Shown here: in pieces, positions 26,332-37,639 of the stretch
Position numbering within the stretch: position 1 is the stretch's first letter
Layout of the letters: each line of letters begins with the position of its first letter
NCBI RefSeq assembly: GCF_019703515.2
Contig: NC_059346.1
Coordinates: 16,275,001 to 16,339,000 of the forward strand
Direction: 5' to 3'
Source of the DNA: Myxocyprinus asiaticus
Taxonomy: Eukaryota; Chordata; Actinopteri; Cypriniformes; Catostomidae
Length of the DNA stretch: 64,000 nt
Notes under the pieces: generated by a model
What the model saw: the letters and a program-made list of their open reading frames with translations, nothing else
The model's database searches: none
Told to the model about the DNA's origin: nothing
Position numbers and translations under genes: made by a program

Positions 26332-29275
26332 TAGGGATGGGAACCGATAAACCAGTTCTCTTTCTAAACTGGTACTATTACTGAAAAAATACCGTAACCG
26401 TATGATTTTCATGACTTTTGTTTCCATAAATGGTTCTTGAAACACTCTAACAGTGTTTCTTGCTGCGCTATTCAGCAGCAGCGCTGCCCCTCTCCTAAAT
26501 CGATACTGCAAAACACATAGTCTGACCAGTGAAATGCAGGAAGGGTGTTGATGTGAAGAGGGTCTGTAACAGAAAAGGCATGCTGCCGAGAGAGGGCATC
26601 AGCCTTGGTATTCTTAGATCCAGGATGGTACGTGATAATAAATTTAAATCTGTTAAAAAACAGGGCCCACCTTGCCTGTCAGGGGTTCAGTCGTTTGGCC
26701 TCGCGTAAGTATTGTAAGTTTTTGTGATCAGTCAGAACTCGGAATGTGTGGAGTGCTCCTTACACCCAGTGCCTCCACTCCTCCAACGTGAGCTTGACCG
26801 CCAGGAGTTCCCGGTCACCAGCATCATAGTTGCGCTCTGTAAGACAGAGTTTTCTGGAGAAAAAGGCACAGGGGTGTGTTTTACCATCGGACAGGATCCT
26901 CTGAGATAGAACTGCTCCCACCCCAATGTTAGATGCGTCCACCTCCACCATGAAAGGCTGGCACGGGTCTAGGCGGGACAAGATGGGGGCCGTGGTGAAC
27001 CCAATATTCAGAACTTCAAAGTCCTGTTGAGCTCCTGTGGTCCACTTAATAAGAGTCGGAGAGCCTTTGGTCAGGGTTGTGATGGGGGGCTGCAACAGAA
27101 CTAAATCCACTAATAAATCTATGATAAAATTTGTAAATCCCATAAATTGTTGTGCCTGTTTCAGTGTTGTGGTGGTCCATGATGGCCTTTACTTTGTCTG
27201 GGTCCATGGCAACCACTTCTAGTGAAATAATAAACCCCAGGAAGGAAGTACAGGTCAATGGAACTGGCACTTCTACAGTTTCACATAAAGCTGATTCTTA
27301 AGGAGGCAGAGAAGTACGTGGTGAACTTGCTGGATGTGTTCCTGCTGGTTTCTAGAAATGTAATCGAGGTACACGACCACCGACAGGTTGATCATGTCTC
27401 TTAACACTTCCGGGAACAGTTCTATGGCACAGTCCTATGGTCTATGTGGTGGTAGGGCTGTAGCTTTCTTTTTGAAAAAGACATCACACAGGTCATGATA
27501 GGCCACAGGAATTTGGGAGAGATCTAACTCAGGACAAGGCGATTCCAGGGTGCGAAGCCAAGGATAAACTAGCACCAAGGGGTCTTTGGGTGAGTCAACT
27601 AAACAAAACCGCACAAGTTCACAATGGGCTCCCATCCTTAAGCTCACTGATTTGGTCACCCATGCAATCTTTCCATTGCCTAAGTGACGACCATCTAAAG
27701 CTTGAATGCGCAGAGGATAAGGACTCACCTCCATGGGCAGGTTCAGCTGCTTGGCAAGGGAGAGGTCAAACAAGTTCTCCTCTGCCCACGAATTTACCAG
27801 AGTAGTCAATGGGATCAGTTCTGGACCATTCTCCTCCCAGGACACAGAGGCTTTCAGGATCATACGTGATAGGGGTGGTGAGGAATGTGCTGCTCCGCTC
27901 ACTAGTGCACCCCATCTAACTAGTACTTCCTCCGCAGTACAACATTTTCCTTTGTGGCGGTGATTCTCGGTTGGGAACAGCGAAGCTTGCATCTCTAGAA
28001 TTAAGGAGCACTGTGTCAGGAATCCTCTGTATGCCTCCAGGGCTCCATAAAATCATTGTGGTCTTGGCAGGTCAAAGGAGCGTGGAACAGAGGATGCGGG
28101 ATTTGGCGTGGGGGCAGTGCCTCTGGCACTTTTGCAGGCATTGCTTGTAGCCTCGACTGGATGTCTTGCAGTGTGACGGAGAGCTGCTGAACGGCTGAGC
28201 TTAGCATAAAACAGAAAACACCATGAGGGGTGAAATCAGGGAAACAAAAGAAAATTAAGGTACACACTCCACGAGTGGAAAACAGGACCAAGTACAACAA
28301 AGTAAACAGTCTTCTTAAATCTCCAACTACAAGGAGCAAACAGAAATAGTCCACAAGAAAAGTCCAAGATCAAGACTCACACAGAACACTCTTCAGCACA
28401 GGAAAATCAAGCTCAAGTAATGAGTTCAGTTTGGCAGGGGTTTAAATAGCCTGAGGTAATCAGTCTTAGGTGAAACTACTGACATAATGATGACCAGAAT
28501 AAACTCTCAGGATCAGGGTGGAGTCACACAGCAGTAGTTATCCTCAGTCTCCCACTCTGCCACCATCTGGTGTCTGATGTAGGTATGACACCTGTCACCT
28601 GAGCTTGCATATCGAGGAAAGCCCAGTTGACGCACATGCCTGCATGCTCCAGAGGTACAGTAGGATAGAGCAGAGCGCACCACTTGAGCGAGTGATTCTT
28701 TGGTGGATACGCACGATACGCACACGAAAAAAAGCTTCAGTCACCCCACGCACATCTGTGTTCCACATGAGAAGAATATTCAGCGCTTATAAAGCACCGA
28801 AAGCAAGATATAACATAACATTTTCTTTGGCAGCACAAGATTTTACTGTGGCTGCTGTCGAAAAAATGTTTATTCAGGAAAAACCTTGGTAGTTAAAGAT
28901 AGGCCTTCACATTAAGAGTTTTGCTGTAATAATTGGAAAAAAAAATTAAGGAAATTTTTTGTTTAGAATTGTTATTTAATATTTAGTTACACTAGCACCA
29001 ATTATTGGATTGCATGTATGCGTCTAAAAATATTTGAAAATTCATTAAGAAATCTGTGTAAACACGCCTTTTGCAAGTATTGTATGTATCTGATTTGTTA
29101 TATCTGCTCTGTTGAAATCTGAAATTATCTCATCATTTGGCAACAGACTGCTAAGGGCAGTAAATGCAATCTGAATTTATTTACAAATATATCTTCCACA
29201 AAAGTAAGAATCTTTAACAGAATTATTAAAAGGAATCAAAATCGTAACAGGAATCGTAAAGTTCCTTACTATTTC
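26332..29275. mobile_element. hAT-like element (family B), copy 2, with a Gypsy inside
   Basis: Starts with a clear hAT-like terminus TAGGGATGGGAACCGATAAA at 26332. Blocks shared with 702-2275 are ACCGTATGATTTTCATGACT, AACAGTGTTTCTTGCTGC to TCTGACCAGTG, then after the Gypsy TCTGTGTAAACACGCCTTTT and TAAGGGCAGTAAATGC (29051-29172). The right end is vague: AGGAATCGTAAAGTTCC near 29257. Without the Gypsy it is about 0.9 kb and non-coding. Confidence 0.6.
26532..28590 (-). pseudogene. Ty3/Gypsy LTR retrotransposon, internally deleted
   Basis: Minus-strand order: LTR start TGTCATACCTACATCAGACA at 28590, with a TATA-like GCTATTTAAACCCC; a gag-like frame from 28209 (MLSSAVQQLSVTLQDIQSRL, stop 28016); a protease frame (27992-27435); then RNase H (27143-26545). 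The protease active site, normally DSG, reads LVNSWAEENLFDLSLAKQL, so D and G are lost. The frame runs into CAIELFPE and then jumps to MINLSVVVYLDYIS, so the reverse transcriptase fingers and palm are deleted. The RNase H part is well kept: [50 protein letters not shown], and past a stop [17 protein letters not shown] residues. Integrase and the 3' LTR are absent. Dead copy. Confidence 0.85.
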
Positions 29276-30003
29276 CATTCATTCTCATTTCATCTCTTCT
29301 CTTCTTCTAATTTCATTTCAACACATCTCATAATTTTTTTCTCTCAGGATTTGTCAAGGATTCATGATTCATGTTTTTCTGGATGTGTGTGGCACTCAAA
29401 GTGGTTTAGCTGTGTGTGTGTGTGTGTGTGTTTAGAGGGAGTGTGATTTCCAGACCTGTGTGTGTGAGAGAGAGAGTGGAGCGAGCTCTTTATTGAAGTG
29501 TCCTTAAAAATCCTCTCCTGTACCTCTCTGACTCCTGTCTCCGTGGCGACCCCTCTCAATGCTCTCCCTACTCTAATCATCTCAGTACTAATTGCCCACG
29601 ATGCACTTCTCCGTCCTTCACTGAGAACATGACCCCCTGCTTCTCGGCCTGACCTGCATGCACACACACACACACACCTATGAGTAGACATGGATGGAAA
29701 AGATCAGGGTAAGAGGGGGTGAAAGGCCTTTCTTTGGCTCTCTCTCTCCATTTCTCCCTCTCTCTCTCTGTCTCTATTTTCATCTCTCTCTCTCTCTCTC
29801 CCTCTCTCTCTCTCTTTGTAAAGTTGTTTCCATGGTAACTGGAATGGAATGTTTTGTTCTGCATGTAGCATTTGAATGATTCCATAGAGGAAATAAAAAA
29901 CCTCACTGTAACCTGTTCAAACCGCCGCTGTGTGTTAACAGTGCTCACGGACCACATCACGCAAAAACAAGCACATGCAAGATGCTAATGCTAAAGACAC
30001 CAC
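29276..30003. other. Intron with microsatellites and a complex unique island
   Basis: A TG repeat at 29411-29431 and a long CT-rich tract at 29740-29816. Between them, 29480-29660 is GC-balanced and complex (CCTGTCTCCGTGGCGACCCC, CACGATGCACTTCTCCGTCC), unlike the repeats around it. No coding match recognised. Confidence 0.45.
29740..29816. repeat. (CT)n-rich tract
   Basis: Interrupted CT/TCTC repeat of about 75 bp. Confidence 0.9.
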
Positions 30004-30984
30004 TAGGAGTGCACCGATCGAAATCGGACGATATTCATCTTAAATCCATGATCGGCGATCGGCCAATCATGCCTAGAATCAGGACCTATCTTTTTGCAGC
30101 ACGCAAGGAATACACTGCTCCTCTAATGAATGAGTGCTTACTCTGCCCTTTAAGCATGACAGAGTGGCCTTTGGAGGGTTAGGGTTGTTGGCAGTTCTAA
30201 GCATTCACAAATTTAAACTTTCAGACATGATGTAATTCACATGAATATGCCGTTTTGTTTTTAAAAATGTATAAGAATTACACGTATATGAATATTTAGT
30301 TGCCCATTTTCTAGAGTCATTACGGTAGTTATACTGACTCGTTGCACAGTAAGCAGTAGGAGAATAAAGAGACTGCAAACGGGTATAAAAACGAATTAAA
30401 CAACAAATAAACATGCAAATACAAATCTGAGTACATGTGATGTAATGTGAGTCGTGACAATCAGACGCTGTGTGGAGTGATAGAGCCATCATGAGCGCTT
30501 TTAGCCTTACTCTTTTTATTTATTTTTTAATTATTTTTGCATTTATACATACAGAGAGACAAACAAGAAATTTGCTACAGTGAAGAAAATTACAAACGTA
30601 CTGAGGGAAAAGGAAAAAAAAGAGGATACATAAATAAGTAAATAAGAGAGAACAAAAGGAGAGGTAAACACAAGAGATTGATTAGTACAAATAAAGAACA
30701 GCAATATATGTGCAGCAAATAAATAGCTATAGTTTCAAAAGGTAAGGGGTAACAAAGGTAAGAGAGTAACAGTGAATAAAGAGTAATATATATGTATATA
30801 TTTCTTTTAAGAAACCTGTTGAATAAATAAAAGTTGGGTATATGGTACAACTTTAGCAAATTAACTTTTGTATATGTATTTTGATATATGTATACTAAAA
30901 TTAATATGTGTAGAGATGTAATAATAAGGGGAAGAAAAGAAAAAAAAACTATGTATATATTGACTTTGCAGCAGACAAGTGGTG

Positions 30985-31440
30985 TGCATTTAAATTTATG
31001 TGATGTGGAATATGAAGGAAATTTTGGACAATTCTGTATTTACTATTAGCTCCAGGCTACCGTGCATGGCGGCGATCCAGGGCACATGCTCCCCCTGCTG
31101 TGGCCACCCAAGGGAGGTCCACAAACCAGTCCCAAGCTGCATTACCAGGACCCCCCACTCCACACACTGTGTCCCCGCAGCAACTCCCAGATCAATGGCA
31201 AAAAGTCCTGCCTTGCAGGAATAAGTTCTGCCTCTCAGGTCCCTTTGGTTGGTGTGGTCATCACCACTGCAACCTGGGCGAAATGTACTCTGAGAGTACA
31301 ACTCATTTCCAGGGTCACCGCAACCAGTGTGGTCAACACCATCGCCACCTGGTGGAGAGTTCCATTTATACGACCTAAGTGTTGCAAGGCTTGTGTTCAC
31401 AGGATGGGAACATAATGGGGCAGGTCTACTGTTCTATAAT
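30985..31440. other. GC-rich segment of unknown nature inside the LINE 3' region
   Basis: 31060-31400 is markedly more GC-rich than its neighbours (GGCACATGCTCCCCCTGCTG, CACCATCGCCACCTGGTGG). It is open in several frames on both strands, which reflects composition rather than coding. It may be LINE 3'UTR or another element's insertion. Confidence 0.4.
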
Positions 31441-31443
31441 ATA

Positions 31444-31966
31444 TACACTATATGGCCAAAAGTTTGTGCTTGAAGAACATTTGATTTCAAAACCTTAGGC
31501 ATCAATTTCCCCCTTTGCTGTAATAACAGCTTCCACTCTTTTGGAAGGCTTTCCACTATACTGTATGTAGTAACATGGCTGCAGGGATTTGCTCTCATTC
31601 AGACACAAGGCTATCAGTGAGGTCAGGAACTGATGTTGGTCGATGGGGCCTGACTTACAGTTGCTGTTCCAGTTCACCCCAAAAGTGATCAGTGGGGTTC
31701 AGGTCTGGGCTTTGTGCAGACCAGTCAATTACTTCCACGCCAGACACAGTAAACCATTTCTTTATGGACCTCACTTTGTTCACAGGGGCATTCTCATGCT
31801 GGAACAGAAAAGGGCTATCCGCAAACAGTTGCCACAAATTTGGAAGCACACAAAGCCCAAGCCATTACATAAAGAAACATTAAGATTGTTCTTTACTGGA
31901 TTTAATGGAGTAACCAAATTCGTTAATTAGAAGGGGGTGTCCACAAACTTTTGGCCATATAGTGTA
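31444..31966 (-). mobile_element. Tc1/mariner element (fourth family), internally deleted
   Basis: Ends TACACTATATGGCCAAAAGT and the inverse ACTTTTGGCCATATAGTGTA, flanked by TA-rich sequence. The minus-strand remnant at 31849-31655 reads FLFQHENAPVNKVRSIKKWF and DWSAQSPDLNPTDHFWGEL. The second catalytic D is replaced (HEN for HDN) and the E region is altered (TDHFW for IEHLW). Only about 60 residues remain before the C-terminal end. Nested in the presumed 3'UTR of the LINE. Confidence 0.85.
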
Positions 31967-34900
31967 TATATGTATATATATCAGTGTGGAGGCCATTTAC
32001 TTCTGGCAGATTTAGGTAATTAATTGAAAATAGATAAGAGATTTAAAGCAGGGTTCCACCACCCCGACCGTTCAGGAGTAATTCGCCACTGAAGCCCACC
32101 ATGCAGAGCGAGGGGCCCAACATCCCAACCAGAGACAGGCCATAGCCCACCGCTCATGCAACCAAAGCCGGAACACACCCGCCCCATACCAACACTACAC
32201 ACAGCAGTCCTAGGTCATCAATAAAGAATAAAGAATACCGTCTAGTAATTGTGAGGTTATAATTGGGTGGGTCAAGGGGTAGAAGTGAACTTTAAATGTC
32301 TATATCTACAGTATATCTGTGGGTCATTGATAATTCAGCTATTAATTCAGAGGTTAGAAGTAATGGTGAATTGTAAGTTTCATAGTCTCTATAAGTTGGA
32401 GCCTATCTGTAGTAAAGTATTATGTGGTGTATTATGTGGTATGGTGTAAGTATTATGTTGTATATTATGTATATTATGTCGTAAGTGTTAATGTAATATA
32501 ACATATGTTTAAATGATACTACCCGTAGGGGGAGAAAAAAAATACATACACATATACTTAATTATCATAACACCTATACACAAGGAAGAAGAAAAGAGAA
32601 AGTGAGAGCAAGTATCAGCTCACCGGCAAGTTGAATTCTTTGATGAGTAAGGAAAATGTCTTAATGAAATTCTCAGTTTGGTATTTCTGTAGAGATTAAT
32701 TATATTCTTGATTAACATATTTAGAGTGAAGGTCCAACCACAATGATGCTTTGAGTTGTATTTTTGTCTTCCAATTAATAAGGATTGTTTTTTTTTTTGT
32801 TTTTTTGCGATGACCAAGGCTATCAGTAAAGCAGTGGTAGATTCAGCAGGTAATTTTAGCTCGGAAAGATCACCGAGGATACAAATACTTGGGCATAGTG
32901 ATATATTAATTTTAAATATTTGTGAAATTTTTGTGATGGTCCTTTTCTAAAAGAGATATACGGGGGGACAGAACCACAATGCATGGATGTAAGTATCTGT
33001 TACCTGGAGTGAGCACTGTGTCTGATGTGTTAAAACCCATTATGTGCAATTTGTGTTCTGTTATATGTATTCTGTGAATAATCTTGTATTGAATTAATTG
33101 TAAATTTGTATTTTTACTGATTTCGAAGAAGGAATTGCAAATTTTTTACCAAAACTGTGGATTAGTTGTGATACTAAGATCTTTTTCCCATTTATCGATG
33201 GGGAGTGATATAGATGAATCATGAGATGCTAGTTTTATATAATTTTGAAAAGAGTTTGGGTGCATTTGCTAACTTAGTTAAAGTTTCTAAAAGTGGATTG
33301 GAGTGGAGAGGATTATATGTTATATTGATTTTTTTTACTTGTAAATACTGCTCTTTTCCTATATCAAACTTTTGGCAGAGATCTGGGAAGCTGAGATATG
33401 TGTTATTTTCTAAAAGGTGGTGCAAATGAGTGATGCCTTTTATTATTTTTTTTAAAATGATTTCCTATTATTGGTAATTTGTTGGTTGTTCCAGATTGGT
33501 GAGTTTGCACAGGTTGTAAGGTTGAAGCCTGTAATTTTATCAGCATTCCACCAAGCTGTCAGAGTTGTGGCTATTGTAAATTATTTTTCCTAAAACAGCT
33601 ATGCTGTCTAATTGATTTGCCTAAAAATGTTAAGTCTTGAAGTGAAATATTTTTACATTCACCATTTTCTATTTGAAGCCATTGCTGATCAGAGTGTGTG
33701 GGGTGAATCCATTTTGTGACAAAATATAGCTGATTGGCTAAGTAATAGTAATAGGAATTAGGGGCTTCTAATCCTCCTTGAGTTTTAGGTTTTTGTAAAG
33801 TTGCCAGTTTTATTTTGGGTTTTTTATCTTTCCAATAAAATGTACTAATTAATCTATCTAGTTTGTTAAACCAGCTGCTTGGTGGTGTATAGGTATCATT
33901 TTGAATAGATAGTAAATGTTTGGTAGTATTATAATTTTTATTGCTGCAATGCGGCCCATAATTGATAATGGTAGAGCTGACCAGCATGATAATTTGTGTT
34001 CTATTGATTTTAAAAATGGTGTAAAGTTGAGGTTAAATATTTCTGATTGCTTGGGGGTAATGTTTAAGCCAAGGTAAGTGATATTGCCTATACTGACAGG
34101 AAATTTCAGGTTATGTTTGCAGATGTTGCCGTGTACAGTTAAAAAGGTTGATTTTTTTCCAGTTTATTGAGTAATCTGCAATTTTGAGAATGTGTTGATA
34201 AGTTTAAAAACTTCATTGATTGTTGGATTTTGTGAGAACAATATCATTTCATCTGCATACAGACTCATTTTATGAATTGTTGTGTTTACCTTAATACCTG
34301 TTATGCTTTCATTTTGGCGTACTGCAGATGCTAGTGATTCTATAAAAAGGGCAAACATTAATGGAGATAAGGGGCAGCCTTGTCTTGTTCATCGTTATAG
34401 TGTGAAATGTCCTGATATAATTACATTTGTAATAACTGCCGCTCTAGGTGAATAATAGAAGGCTTTGATTCTCTGAATAAATGTTTCCCCAAAACCAATT
34501 TTTTTTAAGTACTACAAAAAGAAAAGTCCAATTCACACGATCAAATGCCTTTTCTGCATCTAATGCTAGAAAAAAAAATTTTTTTGTAAAAAAAATTGCT
34601 ATATGCATTCAATTAAAAAGACGACGTGTATTAGTTGAAGAGTTTCTATTTTCAATAAATCCGGTTTGATCTAAATGGACAAGATCTGAGATGACTGATT
34701 CAAGTCTTGCTGTTAGTACTTTGCTGATAATTTTTATGTCTAAATTGATTAGTGATATAGGGCGATAACTTGCACGTGATGGTGGGTCTTTGTTTGGTTT
34801 TAGGAGTATGGCGATTAGGGCGGTATTCATATGTGGTGGCACTGAAGTGTTTAAGATTTAATTGGCCATTCTTAGAAAAAGTGGTGATATTGTGTCCCAG

Positions 34901-35652
34901 AAGTGTTTATAGAACTCTGCAGGGTATCCATCCATGCCTGGTGCTTTGTTATTTGAGAGTTGTTTCATAGCTTGTTGAAATTCATTGACTGTTAATGGGG
35001 CATCTAGTGTTTCTACCTGTTTATTGTTTAGTGTTGGAAGTGGAACTGTATCTAGAAACCTGTTGATATCTGTTAAGTTGGGATTGTGGTCAGGGGTATA
35101 AAGTTTATGTAGTATGCGCTGAATATATTATTTATAGTCAATGGATCATGATATGTATTCCCCTTTAAGTCTTTAATGTTGCTATGGTTGAGAGCTTTAC
35201 TCTCTTTAACATGAGCGCCCTCGGTGTCAATCAAACATGCGAGCTCTCCAGGTGCTCTCAATATCTCATCAGTCACTCATCTCAGCGCTATTCTGTGAGG
35301 ATCCCAATTTAAATCAGATTAATGTTGGTCACAATACCACTAATAACAGATGTTTAACCTTCAATAACGGCACCGCACCTTCAAGCATTTGCTTAATAAT
35401 TAGTGATGTGTTACAACAAGACACCAAAGACAGTAAACAAATAACAGATATTAATGATTTCTCACTGGAGCCGTTTTAGAGCTTGTAATGGATATATTTT
35501 TCTTATTTTTGAAAGTATCTCTGCTGTGTGTGATGCTCTCATGGTTTTTGGTTGCCAGTATATCACGATGAACTTCTGATGTTGACAACAGAACTATTCA
35601 TAACTGTTTTCAATACAAATAAATGTTAGCAATTCACAATTAATTTAATTTT

Positions 35653-35950
35653 GGTAACACTTAATAAAAATATTTAATTTCTTTAACATTAGTTAATGTA
35701 TTAGGTATCATGAACAAACAATGAACAAGGAATATTTTTACAGCATTTATTAATCATAATGTTAGTTAATAAAAATCCAATTGTTCATTGTTAGTTCATG
35801 TTTGTTCATAGTGCATTAATTAGTACAACTTTTGATTTAAAAAATGTATTAGTATATGTTGTAACTAACATTAAGTTCATTAGTTCATGTTAACTACAGT
35901 AATGTTGTTAAATAATGTTAACAAATGGAACCTTTTTGTAAAGTGTTACC
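35653..35950. mobile_element. GGTAACACTTTA MITE, copy 2
   Basis: 298 bp, left end GGTAACACTTAATAA, right end TTTGTAAAGTGTTACC. Flanking 8-bp sequences TTAATTTT (35645-35652) and GTAATTTT (35951-35958) agree at 7 of 8, indicating an 8-bp target duplication and so a hAT-type mobiliser. Internal words AACATTAGTTAATGTATTAG and TTGTTCATTGTTAGTTCATG match copy 1 at 8730. Confidence 0.8.
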
Positions 35951-36194
35951 GTAATTTTACTCTGTGGGGCATAAACATGTACCTGCAGCATATAACTTGC
36001 AAACGTGTGGCAAAGGGCACTTTAAGGAAAAATCGGTATCAGCCTCAAATTTCCTGATTGGTGCACCACTAGACACAATGCTAACACCCCTCTCAGTCCA
36101 CAATACATTACCACACACAAACACACCACACTTACAACACAAACACACAACACTCTTCAGAAGTGCAACACGTCAATACAAAAGACACTATTCT

Positions 36195-37308
36195 TAAAGG
36201 GGTCATGAAATGGAGAATCAAATTTCCTTGTTATTTAGACATATAAGAGGTAACTGTACTATAAAAACATTCTATATATTTCAGAACTCAAAACTTTCTC
36301 CCTAGTTTAAAAAGAGCATTTATAGTTGCCACCATGCTGAAATGTCTCGTTTTGAAATCTGTCTGTTCGTGACGTCACAAGACATTGCTCATTTGTATTT
36401 ACACATCCCACAACATGCGTCAGTGCACCCTTGGGCCTGCCAACTTGCGTGCAGTTCAAGAGAGCAGCCCTTGTGTGACTAACTATTCCTTACATAACAC
36501 CTAAGGGGACCCATCTGGACTATTTTGGATTATATTCATGCACTAAACAGACATCTTTGACCGCTTGAAACATACCTTGTGCCGCTTTTAAAAGACGTGG
36601 TGTCAAGTTACAACTCTAAAAGGGAGAAGCAATTCTCTTATTCAGCTGCTGCCTGTGTAATGGATGCGTTCTTTCGCCTATCTTCGCTATTTTTAATTGT
36701 TGGTGTATGCAAATATAGGACGTCTTTGACGATGGACGTCTTCGACCGTTTCGGTGTGTTTCCGACAACGTGCACCTCAGTACGCCTTCAGTATGTATGT
36801 GTGTAATTTCACCATCCTTTGGATTATGTATGTGCGCTTTTTTCGGCTCATGTCAGCATGGACTGATTGTGAACAGACAAAATATGATTCAAGTTTGGCA
36901 AAGGAACTGTTATTGAAGGATGGGGCAGTTAAAAACACTTCAAAAACGTTAGTAAACCGTTTCATTCATGAATATTTCAAATTTCATGACTGTTTGATAG
37001 TTTATGGTGCTGAATGATAACAGTTGTGCTTGAGATGAACCGTTTAATATATTCAGATGCAATGTGTTGGATGTGTGTTATGCGTAAACCCTGCTATGTT
37101 ATTTTATAATGTTCTTCCGATTGAGTTTGCTAAATTTTAGGGGCTGCATGATGTTAGCCAATCATAAAAGTGGGTGTATAAGATGGGCGAAAGATTTTTC
37201 AAAGAATCAGTTTATTTGTTGTTTGTTAATGTTTCTCACTGAAGAGTCACACCACATAATTACTTTTATTAAAGCAAAAAAACAAACAAAATTACTATGA
37301 TCCCTTTA
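36195..37308. mobile_element. Non-autonomous DNA transposon with AAAGGGGTCATGA ends
   Basis: Left end TTAAAGGGGTCATGAAATGG and right end TACTATGATCCCTTTAT are inverted. The first 250 bp (GCCACCATGCTGAAATGTCTC, GTTCGTGACGTCACAAGAC) are the conserved part of a common fish repeat. The interior has open frames at 36579-36806 and 36754-37017 without recognisable domains. Confidence 0.6.
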
Positions 37309-37420
37309 TTTTATCATTTAGATTATGTACCTTTTCATGTGATGTCTGACACTTATGATTACAGCTCCAATGAACCCATCACTGGCTAACCAGGTGACAT
37401 ACAGGCTACTGCAAGGACTT

Positions 37421-37453
<33 letters not shown>
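37421..37453. repeat. (CA)n microsatellite
   Basis: About 16 consecutive AC units. Confidence 0.95.
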
Positions 37454-37456
<3 letters not shown>

Positions 37457-37639
37457 CATGATGCATGCACACTTTACATTTACTGATAATGCCAGTCCTT
37501 ATCATCTTTAATATACATCAGAAATATGTTAAGTGATACTTTAGTGGTGTTTCATAAAAGTCTATTTACCTTTATTTACTGAAACATGCCACCAAACCTT
37601 CCATTCTGCTATTAATTTCTGGTACACATGCTGTAAGAC

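Larger units (their letters stand above)
30507..35290 (-). pseudogene. L1/Tx1-clade LINE, broken ORF2
   Basis: Minus strand. 35276-34870 holds the linker before the polymerase. 34842-34609 has reverse transcriptase motifs ASYRPISLINLDIKIISKVL and DQTGFIENR. About 34600-34360, after a frame slip at an A/T homopolymer (34568-34595), has EKAFDRVNW, RQGCPLSPLMFALFIESLA and SLYADEMILF. The catalytic YADD is YADE here, so the enzyme would be inactive. 33987-33571 has WKDKKPKIKLATLQKPKTQG and GGLEAPNSYYYYLANQLYF, typical of the L1 C-terminus. The coding end is near 32630 (CILGDLSELKLP, IAKKQKKKQSLLIGRQ). DNA from 32630 to a T-rich end at 30507-30540 (an A-rich tail on the minus strand) is probably the 3'UTR. 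The endonuclease is missing. Confidence 0.75.
30004..36071. mobile_element. hAT-type transposon shell, 6.1 kb, with nested elements
   Basis: The left terminus TAGGAGTGCACCGATCGAAA and right terminus TTTCCTGATTGGTGCACCACTA are inverted repeats with GTGCACC in common. The adjacent 8 bp are GACACCAC (29996-30003) and GACACAAT (36072-36079), 6 of 8 identical, as for a hAT target duplication. About 0.5 kb on the left and 0.8 kb on the right belong to the hAT itself; the rest is an L1-clade LINE (30507-35290), a Tc1 (31444-31966) inside it, and a MITE (35653-35950). No hAT transposase survives. Confidence 0.75.

Noticed and set aside
29305..29312. TTCTAATT as a perfect 8-bp partner of TTCTAATT at 26324-26331 (target duplication for the family B hAT)
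   Set aside because: Both sit in pyrimidine-rich DNA, and the bases just left of 29305 do not look like the inverted terminus; coincidence cannot be excluded.
31000..31415. Several overlapping open frames on both strands
   Set aside because: GC-rich block with open frames in many phases, as expected from composition; no motif, and it lies in a LINE 3' region.
36579..37017. Open frames inside the AAAGGGGTCATGA element
   Set aside because: No transposase motif could be recognised, and neither frame is long enough to stand on length alone.
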